Assembly: GCA_010015745.1 (NCBI GenBank)
Contig: ML978418.1
Coordinates: forward strand, 1 to 15,481
Direction of reading: 5' to 3'
Length of the DNA: 15,481 nt
Origin: Setomelanomma holmii
Lineage: Eukaryota > Ascomycota > Dothideomycetes > Pleosporales > Phaeosphaeriaceae
Under the pieces are notes generated by a model, which worked only from the letters and a program-made list of their open reading frames with translations, did not search any database and was not told the DNA's origin. Made by a program: the position numbers and the translations under genes. Each line of letters opens with the position of its first letter. Positions within the stretch are counted from its first letter, which is position 1. This document shows positions 7,682-15,472 of this stretch, one piece after another.

Positions 7682-9157
7682 TCATAAGGAATCCAAGCTC
7701 TCCGCTGGAGCTGGGCTTGATGACGGAACGAAAACTGGCCGGCTGTTGTGGGCGCTTTGAGATTTATGATCCATAGAAGCGTTATGTCCAGTGAGCACCG
7801 CCTCGCCCGAGCATCCTTGCTTGACTGCGGTCTGTATGATACTCGTAGCCTCTGACGGAGCCGGTGTCAAACTTTGTCGCTTCGTCTCGGCAAGTTCGAC
7901 CTGCGTGCAGCTATGCGAGAGTTTCTCTTACAGCAAGTCTTGAGTGGGGTAGCGTTCATCGTGGGTCGCTTCCTGAATATCATCATGTCCGGGCTGCGCG
8001 GTATCGAATTGGAAGTTGTCCATGCCCTCCCCACCATGGAAGCCGAGCTCATTTTGGGTTTCCTCGCTCTAGGGTGTGACAACGTTAGCGTAGCCCCGGT
8101 CTTCGGAGTCAACGCTCTCGACGTAGCCGTCCTCGCAGAGTTGTCGGTCATCGCCAGAACGATTGTGCTCATGGCCGGTGAGATGAGGGGTCGGGGACCG
8201 GCAAGGCAACGCAATTTCCCGTGGAGAAGAATCATATAGCGACGCGTTGCGACGTCGTCCCTTACGTGAAGGCGCAACATCTTGGTCGTCTTCAGCCACG
8301 TCTGCATCGCGGGTATTGTCTTGATCATGTTTGACATTCTCCTGATCTGCCATGTCCTCCACACCGGACTTCGCTCCGTGTCGATCCTTGGGCTCATGGC
8401 CACTCGCGCTTTCTGGCGTTGGCGGCGTGGCAGCAACCTTTGTGCGATCGGCTTTTCGCTTTGTGTTGGTACTTGTGAGGATGCGGCCAAGAGCGGCTGC
8501 AGCGGTGGTGACATCGTTCGGGACCCCGTTCTTCTCTGGATTACACCGCGTATGAACTCTGGTCCTGGACTGTTGCGTTGCGTCTGCACCGTCCAAAGTT
8601 TCATTCCATGCATGTGACCAAGGCGTTTTAGCAGCTGTGGTGTAGGTGAGTCTATCGAGATTGTTTTCGAGGTCGGGGCTCATCAGCACTGGGTATCCGA
8701 AATGGTGGGCGAGCTTCTCAACCGACAGATGCCAATCACATGAGGCGAGACGCGCAATCGCCTTGTTGGTGCGTGAGTACCGGACCGACGGCCTCGACAA
8801 TCTTTTCTTTGAGTAACTTGGCTGAACTTGACCAATGCTAGCCACGGCTTGACATGATCGCATAGCTCGTTGAAGAGGGTCCATGTCTCTTGCGCCGGGT
8901 CGCCGGGTGCCAATTTGTCCGCGAGGCCATGAATGCGCTTGACCAGGTTGTCCACGCGCTGCATTGTCATCGCTTATGATTAGCTGAAATGAGCATGTTT
9001 CGATCGCTGTAAAGGCTGCTGGATCAGAACCAAGCGCTGTCAGGAAGGACCTTCCTTCAAGCTCGATATTGTGGACGTGCGCACTACTTTTGGTCTGAGG
9101 CACAGATCGCCCGAAAGTCTGTCGATCAATCGCAGTGCGCAAAGACTTGTCAAGTCA
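7682..9157 (-). pseudogene. Long interrupted minus-strand frame, unknown protein
   Basis: One frame is open from just after TGA 9157-9155 to TGA 7684-7682 with only two internal stops, TAG 8071-8069 and TAA 7930-7928. The same frame goes on at 7681-7480 into the spliced 3' exons. The first part includes SVEKLAHHFGYPVLMSPDLE. The second half is charged and low in hydrophobics (DQDNTRDADVAEDDQDVAPS), followed by a KGRRRN basic patch, so it is probably disordered. At 8970-8800 another frame reads much better (VDNLVKRIHGLADKLAPGDP), which suggests two compensating frameshifts or an unplaced intron. Each internal stop could be a Gln codon changed by C-to-T. No ATG is evident at the start: the first candidate codon at 9142 is TTG. 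The family is not recognised. I judge it a decayed gene. Confidence 0.42.
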
Positions 9158-9820
9158 TCGCCACATCGAAGATGGAGCATCGGAAACATGCAATATCAGT
9201 GCGTATCGAGAACTTTCGAGTGCCCTCGAGCGCTTGAAAAATTGCCGCCGGAATGACAACACGCCACCGATATCTGCTCACACGCACGTGAACCGAGTCG
9301 ACCGGAAAGAGCATCCTTGGCGGGGGTCGCAGCGACACCCACTTTCAGCAAGACACTGCGCACCTATGGGATTGCAACACAATCCATGAGAATCTTGATG
9401 CTGTACTAGCACGTCATGACTCTTGGAGGGGATAATGCGGTTACAACCATCGTGACCTCGCTGCAGCGGGACCACCTTGGCGCGCATTTTCCCCTTCAAC
9501 AACAAATCAAGATCTCTGGTACATTGAGATTGAGCCTCTGGTCTAAAACCATCGCCGGCTCTTGCAGCAACGTCGCTATCCCGTAAACGGGCCAACGCCA
9601 AGCAGACAAACATACATTGAAATATAACTGACAAACAGTATTACGCCTGGTTGTGGAAGAGAAGTATAGCGCCTATGCCGACGACTGCTCCGTATAGTTC
9701 ATGGTACTTTTGAATGGGTTTGTCATCCAGAGCAGGGTTTTGAACCAGATTTGCAGTGATAGCTCGATGATAATGCGCGTGTTGATTGATGCCGGGAGTC
9801 TGATCTGACAGGTGCTCCAT
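9158..9820 (-). pseudogene. Upstream continuation of the long interrupted frame
   Basis: The frame of the 9157-7682 segment continues upstream to an ATG at 9820 with only TGA 9157-9155, TGA 9280-9278 and TAA 9643-9641 in between. The first 59 codons (9820-9641) read INQHAHYHRAITANLVQNPA and end in a hydrophobic stretch, ELYGAVVGIGAILLF; this piece is natural-looking. After the TAA comes a second hydrophobic stretch (MFVCLALARL) and then a Cys-rich part with nine Cys between 9530 and 9278. The Cys-rich part taken alone resembles a small secreted protein, but it sits inside a longer open frame and its hydrophobic core is only seven residues, so I do not call an effector. The family is unknown. 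Confidence 0.3.
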
Positions 9821-10332
9821 GGAAGCTGCGGATGTTGCAGATGGTCGGCAGCGATATTGCTATACCGGTAGACGCGAATGGGAGCGTTACAAGACAGTGG
9901 TCGATTGAAGAAGCTTACTAAGCAACTTTGGCGACCACGAGCCAAATCGCCAGATTCGGTTGGGCAAACACGGTAAATGGTGTTGACGGGGACAGCCTGG
10001 CTTGCAAATCGTTTGAAAAAAATTAACGCTCGTTCGACGCTCCATGTCAAAATCTGCCTTGGGCGGAGTCCGTCCGAGGCAATCTCGTCACTTTGGCGCC
10101 GGCAACGTGGCGCAAAAGATGACGGGCAGGCCCGCAGACGGGTCTCTGTCATCGACAGCACGCCTGTGAACTTGCCTAGTACGGGTAGGAGCCGGATGCG
10201 GTGGACGAGGCTCCCCTGCAGAGCTTCGGCACGAGCCACTGACCCCAAGAAGCGTGTTGGATTGTGCGGCGCTTTATTCTGTGGGCCAGCGTGGCCAGCT
10301 CTGTTGACATGCGATCTGTGGTTTCCTTCCAC
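9673..10332 (-). CDS. 219-codon open frame, unknown
   Basis: The frame is open for 220 codons and extends upstream to about 10395 without a stop (NIVFVAKKDNTPFTETNVEG), giving about 240 codons, longer than chance would usually allow at this base composition. It has no ATG before residue 61 (MTETRL, 10152), so it could be an internal exon: an acceptor-like AAAGTAG lies just upstream of 10395. It is Arg-, Ser- and Leu-rich with no motif I recognise. Its last 50 codons overlap, in another frame, the 59-codon ATG segment at 9820-9641, which reads more like protein there. Only one of the two can be coding in the overlap. Confidence is low. Confidence 0.28.
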   Translation of the reverse strand: MEGNHRSHVNRAGHAGPQNKAPHNPTRFLGSVARAEALQGSLVHRIRLLPVLGKFTGVLSMTETRLRACPSSFAPRCRRQSDEIASDGLRPRQILTWSVERALIFFKRFASQAVPVNTIYRVCPTESGDLARGRQSCLVSFFNRPLSCNAPIRVYRYSNIAADHLQHPQLPWSTCQIRLPASINTRIIIELSLQIWFKTLLWMTNPFKSTMNYTEQSSA

Positions 10333-10435
10333 ATTGGTCTCTGTGAAGGGTGTGTTGTCCTTCTTTGCGACAAAGACAATGTTACAATTCCGCTACTTTC
10401 ACATGCAATCTTGGACGTGATGAGCTGCCGCCAAC

Positions 10436-10963
10436 ATGCATCGACGCAATACTGCTGCCATTACAAAGAAGACGAACGATCACGATGAAGCGTGGAGTGG
10501 CCACCGCCGGCACAAAGAATCGGTGACAGTTCAAGAGCGTGCATTGATATCAATCGTGCCCATGGGCAGTGTTCGAGGTGGTCCCTCAGACGAGCGACAT
10601 GAATCTCGACCGTCGGACATATGCGCAAAATGGCAGCTGCAAGGCGTCGCAAGTCTGGGGTTCCGGGCTCGTGCAACCCCCCGCCGGACCCGCCTCTCGA
10701 CCAATCGGCCACAACCCACAACAACACACGACCAAGCCGCCAAGACGACCTATGCAGATGGCCAACACACTCGTGAGAAGCGCACCTCACAGCGCGACGA
10801 CACGCCAAAATTGCACCGACCGAGTATCAGCACCCCACCGCACCTCCTAGCACATCGAAGGTGCATCTATTCCTACCCAGCCCCACGTCGCGTTGCGCAC
10901 TGCCCGACAAGACCTGGCGTACCGCTACATATGCTTTTCAGAACACCTTCGGAAGCCTTCTAA
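10436..10963 (+). CDS. 175-codon plus-strand ORF, doubtful
   Basis: It opens with a true ATG at 10436 and runs to TAA at 10963. The product is Arg-, Thr- and Pro-rich, with no hydrophobic segment and no motif I recognise. This region is short of stop codons in several frames on both strands: minus 10808-10461 is open for 115 codons, and plus frames from 10569 and 10621 are also open, the latter starting MRKMAAARRRKSGVPGSCNP. A possible intron, 10773-10830 (58 nt, GTGAGA to GTATCAG), would join the 10621 frame to this one in phase. I cannot decide which reading is used, or whether any is. Confidence 0.22.
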   Translation: MHRRNTAAITKKTNDHDEAWSGHRRHKESVTVQERALISIVPMGSVRGGPSDERHESRPSDICAKWQLQGVASLGFRARATPRRTRLSTNRPQPTTTHDQAAKTTYADGQHTREKRTSQRDDTPKLHRPSISTPPHLLAHRRCIYSYPAPRRVAHCPTRPGVPLHMLFRTPSEAF

Positions 10964-11365
10964 GGACGCCGCGACTCTACCTATACCAGCTGCGCCCAGC
11001 TGTCCGCAGACGCGCAGTGGCTGAAGAAGATTTTGGCGAGGGCAAGGTTGGAGACACTGTTGGCAGCCCTTGGAGGTGTTGCTGGAGAGGCGGCCGTGCG
11101 ACTGCCTGCAGATATGCGCAATAGCCGAAGACTTTAGCGAGGGCAAGATGGAGTCGCTGGTGACAACCCTTGAAGGTGCTGCTGGAGAGGCGGCCGTGCG
11201 ACTGTCTGCAGATATGCGCAATAGCCGAAGAAGCCTTCAGCAAGTGCATGCAAGGTGGAGAAGCCGGTTGACAATGGTGGGAGACGCTCGCTGGAGAGGC
11301 GGTGACGAGGGATCGGACCGCGACGAGTGAAGCGTTACGCCGTGCTCGCTGTCGGAAGCTCCCAG
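10964..11365 (+). other. Open sequence around tandem duplication, coding status unclear
   Basis: Plus-strand frames 10861-11124 (ends ACRYAQ) and 11070-11330 (contains SEGKMESLVTTLEGAAGEAA) overlap the duplication, and both contain natural-looking stretches, but the sense changes frame inside the repeat. The last 20 codons before the intron at 11366 are open in the frame needed by the downstream exon (YAVLAVGSSQ), behind a TGA at 11303-11305. No ATG was found in that frame. Confidence 0.22.
11027..11302 (+). repeat. Tandem duplication, ~100-bp unit, 2.5 copies
   Basis: Unit 1 (about 11027-11126) and unit 2 (about 11127-11226) are about 100 bp each; over the 55 bp from about 11079 they differ at two positions, and the offset is exactly 100. 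At their 5' ends the offset is 101, so unit 1 carries one extra base in AAGGTTGGAG against AAGATGGAG. A decayed third unit shares GCTGGAGAGGCGG at 11290-11302. A 100-bp period is not a multiple of three, so the repeat does not preserve a reading frame. Confidence 0.75.
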
Positions 11366-12058
11366 GTATGACCTTGTCCAGATCACCTAGTTAATGCCCT
11401 TCCTCTAATGCGCAGTCCAAGGTCAACTCTCCTTCAACTCTTGCGACGAGCAAAGCAACAATCCGGTGCCTTCTTGATGCTGTCTCCATCATCGCTTCTC
11501 CGTCATCCATCCCTCCCACCGACGAGATCCCTCCAACAACGCGCTTGGAGAACGATGCAGGGCAGCATCATTCGAGACAGGGATGTACGTTGCGGGGAGC
11601 GAGCCTCGTTTTAGTCGCGACAGCAACCAAGCTTAGTCCAACCGCTGAAAGGTGCTGATACCATGCCTGGCTCTCCTTGGTCCTCGTCGCGGACAACTTG
11701 TTTCACGCTTTTGCGGACCGGAGATGGTGAGTCCAATCAACTTCCCCAACGTGCGTAATCACTTTGAACACATAGACATCTCTTACAATACTGATTACTC
11801 AACTGGAAGGGGAAACGACTCATACGCGATTGCGCTACCGTCTTCAGTCTCAATCCAAAGACCAGCAGAAGTAAGTCAATTCCCGCTCTCTGATTTCGCT
11901 GTGCCAAGGACAAATGCCTTCGACGTGTACCAACATCACCCAACAGTGGGAGCGGTAATACGGATAGTGGAGACCATTCCAACTTCAACCATACTAGAAG
12001 CTTGGGTCGAGCCTCGGGACTAAAGCGCACCTCGAATCACAACTCCAAACATGAGTAG
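11366..12058 (+). CDS. Candidate multi-intron gene, 5' end not found
   Basis: Intron 1, 11366-11415 (50 nt): GTATGA, CTCTAATGC branch-like site, GCGCAG. Exon 11416-11584 reads SKVNSPSTLATSKATIRCLL and on, open for 81 codons without any ATG. Intron 2, 11585-11636 (52 nt): GTACGT to GCTTAG, phase 1. Exon 11637-11726 reads QPLKGADTMPGSPWSSSRTT. Intron 3 starts at GTGAGT 11727 and ends at 11775 (49 nt) or 11809 (83 nt). Intron 4 starts at GTAAGT 11871 and ends at 11908 (38 nt) or 11946 (76 nt). The 49/38 and 83/76 pairs both lead into the same last exon, SGSGNTDSGDHSNFNHTRSL and on to TAG 12056-12058. The product is Ser/Thr/Asn-rich and unrecognised. Rival reading: an unspliced 99-aa ORF, ATG 11724 to 12023, also looks natural. 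The upstream exon frame closes at 11305 with no start. Confidence 0.35.
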
Positions 12059-12551
12059 ACAATGTAATTGAAAGGCTAAAGGATGGGGCCCGCCAAGGAA
12101 GAGGTCAACTTTAGCGGGAAAAGTGACGTGGGTGCCAAAGGCATGAATACTGAGCTGTGATCAATGTGACACTGAGTGATCACTTTGTCAGCGCGCGATA
12201 AAAGGACTGGGATACTGCGCTAACGCTGCTTTGAGCACACATTTGGGACGTTCAAAGGGTCGGATCCATTTTCGCGGACTTTGCATTCCAGAGGTCTTCG
12301 AAGTACTTGAAGACCAATCTTCGGAAGGCAAATCAAGCGAGTGGGGTGGATCCTATATCTTGGCAAGCTCATAACACGATATGTTGCTCAGCGACTAATC
12401 AGCTTGTCCTATTAAGGAAGACAGCGAAGCTCCAACTTTGCGCCACACGACAAGTATCGATCGCACCACAAGACACTCACCAAGACCGATTACATTACGC
12501 GATCGTCGTCACACAAGCGAAAATACATACCGTCAAACCCCGAGAGCAGAC
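12059..12551. promoter_or_regulatory. Intergenic region and likely 5' leader of the 12552 gene
   Basis: No gene is seen. TGACGT at 12124-12129 is a bZIP-type core. GTGATCA at 12157-12163 and TGATCAC at 12177-12183 form an inverted repeat with a 13-bp spacer, a possible dimer-binding site. GATAAAAGG at about 12198 is TATA-like but some 350 nt upstream of the ATG, so it would need a long leader. An 82-codon TTG-started frame at 12307-12555 overlaps the ATG and is probably chance. Role assignments are inference. Confidence 0.25.
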
Positions 12552-13213
12552 ATGAGATCTCCTCAAAAACGTGGCTCTGGAAATGACGACGAGCTTTCGA
12601 AATGCTGCAGCACATCGGAGGGGAATGGCGCGCCGCGCTATTGGCAAGAGGTTGCTGAGGATCTTTCATCACACACCCAAGACCTGAGCCTGGCCGACGC
12701 TGAGGAGCTTGCCTCTCCGTCAACGAAACCCTCTAGACGAAGCTCGTCAGCCAGTGTATCGGTACGCGAGCATTAACAAACAACATTACCTGTGGAACCG
12801 TGAGATCTGCCTGCGCCCAGTACGCCTACACACCTGCTGAATTCGACAACCATGGGCGGCAGCGCGGAATTGAGAAGGGCAAGGCACCGCCGGCTCGGAT
12901 TGATAGCGAGTTGGAGCAGCCCTTTCGAGCAAACTGGTTCAGCGACGACGAGGGATTTTCGTCTTCTCTGCAGCCACAGACTCACCAGTCTCGGAAACTC
13001 CCGACAAGTCCTGGCAAGCTAAGAGGTCTAGCTACCAAGCCGACTGGATACTCATCTGATATTCGGACTCACAAATCGCGTCAGAATGCTCGCAATCACG
13101 AGTCTCAACCCACGCGCCGCTCCACGGTGTCATGCGCGCCAATATCGGCAGACGGCGATAATGTTCCGAATCTCAATCGAAACATAAAGCAGGTTCAGCC
13201 AAAGGTTCTGTAA
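12552..13213 (+). CDS. Two-exon gene, Ser-rich disordered protein, unknown; possibly truncated
   Basis: The ATG at 12552 opens exon 1 (12552-12761, 70 codons, MRSPQKRGSGNDDELSKCCS). The intron 12762-12820 (59 nt) has donor GTACGC, branch-like CATTAAC and acceptor GCGCCCAG. Exon 2 (12821-13213, 130 codons plus TAA) continues in phase 0 and starts YAYTPAEFDNHGRQRGIEKG. Without splicing the frame stops at 12774. The 200-aa product is hydrophilic and Ser/Arg/Gln-rich, with an acidic patch FSDDEGFSSS; it has no signal peptide, membrane segment or domain I recognise. The stop TAA at 13211-13213 sits inside a donor-like GTAAGC (13210-13215), so the gene may once have continued into further exons. 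About 30 bp further on, sequence of hAT copy 2 begins, broken at an internal point of the transposase. The stop may therefore be a by-product of rearrangement. Confidence 0.5.
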
Positions 13214-13234
13214 GCCCAGGGCACGCATAGTCAC

Positions 13235-15200
13235 GTGGAGTATCACAGGAATAATCTCAGCAATAGAGCCGAATCTGCCAGGTGCTTTGCTAGCTTTTTT
13301 ATCGTCCTTATTGCTGCCTTGCCCGCGTCCTTCAAGGCGTTTTGTACACTCCGTCAGCGGCCTAAGAACGTCTATATACTCATTGACCACTTGCCAATCA
13401 GCAGCGCTGAGGCTGTCTGATCTCATCCACGCAGGCGTGTCAGGTAGCTAGTTGTTGCGACTTCGAGCGTAAGCGTCTTTGTTTTTGATGCAATCAATGT
13501 GGCTGTTTGCGTACGCACTTACTGCTGCCTGCAGTTTGACAGCGCGCTCAAAGCACGAGTAGTACGAGTTCCAGCATGTGACAACTGGCTTGACGGGCTC
13601 AAGTATCTCCTGCTTGTCAGTAGGTAGCTTGCGTTAGGCTAGGCGTTGAAAATCTTCAAAAAGCTTGTACTGCTGCAGTGTTTTGATGAAGGTGATAACG
13701 CCAAGAAGTACGCCTAATGGCCCATCGTGTCGCCAATCCTTCATGAGCTGTGTCTCCTCCACTATATCAGATGGGGCGTGATCGTTGTTAAAGGCCTCTG
13801 CTTTCTTGCCCTAAAGGAGCACCTAGCTGATGAGGTTGAGCGTGTGAGGACCGCTGCAAAGGCGACGGTGAACAGCATTGAAGCTCCACTCAGGCGATTG
13901 CGCGATAGCTTCAATAGCCGTGTTGTTATTGCTTACATTGTTGAGGACAAAGTAACCAATATTGCGTGTACTTATGCCAAAGTTCTGTAGGATTGTTAGC
14001 ACTACCTCAGCTATCTTCTTGCCTGAGTGGGCGCCTGTAAGCTGAGGCAGCGCAATAGGCAAGTCGCAAAGCCTGCCGTTGGCCCTGACGTAATAGGCAA
14101 CAATACCAAGAAAGCCCTTCTTGCCGCCCTTTGTTGTCCATCTGTTAAAGCTTAGGTGTACTTTGCTTATTGCGTGTGACAGCTCTGTGACAACCAGCGG
14201 CTTAAGATAATTGTACAGGCGCATGACGTAGCGCGAGACGCTGTGATGAGACGCCTATAGAGCGTCTTCAGCCAACAGGTTAGCAAGGCGTATAAGGCGT
14301 TAAATAGCTGGCTTTTCAAACTTAGAGAGTGGGTGATTATTCTTAATAAACCACCTAACAGCTGCAAGCCTAAAGCGGTGAATATTAAAGCTGCTGAGCT
14401 TGTTTGCAACCGCCTGCGAGACGAGCTTGCCGCCGGCTATTAGGACGTTGCGAATAGTACTTTCTGGCTTTGCTTTTGGTGTCGTGCCTGGCTTAAAGAT
14501 ATTGTGGCTAGGCTTATCCTCCTCCAGGTGACGCTTAGCAGCAGAAATTGAGCTTGTTGTATGAAAGACTCCACGGCCAATAAACCAGTGATAGTGACAG
14601 TAGTGGCATACCCAATAGATACGACTTGGGTCGCTGCGCGCGGCGACGCGATAGCTATAGTAATAGACCTAGCTTTTCTTGTACTTGTAGCTCTTCAGAG
14701 GCAGCTGGTACTTCTGTAAGCAACTCTAATCAATGCCGTCGTATTTATCCATGAGGTGGGCGTCAAAAGCTTCAACTTCCTTATCCTTATTATCTTCAGG
14801 TGCCTCAGAAGCTGCAGCAGTAGCATGCTTGCTGCCCTTAGGCGGCGCAACAATAGAGTCTTCAGCCCGCGACTCTCGAATATGCGCTTTAAATGTGGGT
14901 GCCTGTAACTCGCTTACAAGGGCTTAAAGGGCGTTCGTGATAGTTAGAGGAGGAGAAGAAGAAGGAGATAGAGCAGGTGCTTGAGAGTTGATAGGAATTG
15001 GCTGACTGGCGGTGCCTTTAGCATGTTGCTTTGGGCAAGATAACGCGTTAGAAGAGGCGCGTTTTGTGGAATTTTTAGCGACGATAGGCATAAAGACAAC
15101 AGCAAGTAAGCAGTAATAATACACCAAGAAATTTGAGTATATAGGTGGTGGATTGATAGAGTCGAAAGTATCGTGTATGTGGGAAGACGCGTCAAGGTGG
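13235..15200 (-). mobile_element. hAT-family transposon, copy 2 (truncated, degenerate)
   Basis: This is a minus-strand relative of copy 1 that has kept the 5' leader and about the first three-quarters of the transposase. Homology to copy 1 fades at about 13244, in the AEII motif, so the C-terminal hATC region and the 3' end are missing. The right boundary is not defined: the GGCTTGA/TCAAGCC motifs of copy 1 are absent, and 15130-15481 carries different short repeats that could be its own subterminal sequence. No target-site duplication was found. Confidence 0.7.
13244..15091 (-). pseudogene. hAT transposase, nine in-frame stops, C-terminus lost (copy 2)
   Basis: The ATG at 15091-15089 begins MPIVAKNSTKRASSNALSCP. 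The whole remnant (about 616 codons) stays in one frame with no indels, yet has stops at 14926-14924, 14728-14726, 14671-14669, 14302-14300, 14257-14255, 13825-13823, 13813-13811, 13636-13634 and 13450-13448: six TAG, three TAA, no TGA. The order is disordered N-terminus, BED-type zinc finger (WVCHYCHYHW, later RHLEEDKPSH), core FNRWTTKGGKKGF where Asn (14146-14144) replaces the first Asp, FVLNNVSNN where Asn (13942-13940) replaces the second, GPHTLNLIS, then the PVKPVV-x-WNSYYSCF region, ending at GSIAEIIPV. The stop after AL at 14257 corresponds to Trp in copy 1 (ALWAS). The copy is not functional. Confidence 0.78.
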
Positions 15201-15221
15201 GTGATTACCTAAGTTACCTGT

Positions 15222-15319
15222 ATCGTGCACGATCGCGTGGCGACCACCTTCGCGTGGCGACCACCAAAGCTACACTTGCCCACAGTAGAAAATGAAGCGC
15301 TACTGCCACCCACAGTAGA
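15222..15319. repeat. Palindrome and short direct repeats near right edge
   Basis: ATCGTGCACGAT at 15222-15233 is a perfect 12-bp palindrome. TCGCGTGGCGACCACC follows at 15233-15248 and again at 15250-15265 (period 17). CCCACAGTAGA occurs at 15279-15289 and 15309-15319 (period 30). Clusters like this are typical of transposon subterminal DNA; they may belong to copy 2 or to another element running off the window. Confidence 0.6.
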
Positions 15320-15453
15320 TATTATCACGAGATTCTTTGGTGGAGTACTGTAGTAAAGTGATGCTTGCGATCAATTTGGCTACCAATATTTACTAGGTTT
15401 TTGCACGGTGCGGCCATTACTGGTGGTTTTGGTTGGGGGTGGGCATGCAGGCT
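15320..15453. other. Right edge, no gene seen
   Basis: No protein-like frame is visible. The stretch holds CTTTGGTGG (15338-15346 region), complementary to CCACCAAAG at about 15261-15269, a weak inverted repeat around the short direct repeats. It may be the end of a repeat element. Confidence 0.25.
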
Positions 15454-15472
15454 CACCACCACCACCACCACC
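15454..15472 (+). repeat. (CAC)6 microsatellite
   Basis: There are six and a third tandem copies of CAC. It is too short and too close to the window end to say more. Confidence 0.8.

Noticed and set aside
7874..8239. Plus-strand ORF of 121 codons with hydrophobic segments
   Set aside because: It begins with a non-ATG codon and is the antisense shadow of the long minus-strand frame. It has no promoter-like or splice evidence of its own.
7867..8613. Minus-strand ORF of 248 codons in an alternative frame
   Set aside because: It is Arg-, Met- and Ser-rich with shadow-like composition, and overlaps the frame that is open from 9157 to 7682 and reads more naturally.
9278..9634. Small secreted Cys-rich effector-like protein (118 codons)
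   Set aside because: The first codon is TTG, the true ATG is seven codons later, the hydrophobic core is very short, and the stretch lies in frame within a much longer interrupted reading that continues on both sides.
11724..12023. Unspliced 99-aa gene
   Set aside because: It looks natural, but strong donors GTGAGT and GTAAGT inside it and upstream exons that join in phase favour the spliced model. It is kept as a stated alternative, not as a separate feature.
12762..12776. Stop at 12774-12776 as the true end of the 12552 gene
   Set aside because: A donor, a branch-like site and an acceptor give a 59-nt intron that removes the stop and joins a 130-codon exon in phase; the unspliced reading is only 74 codons.
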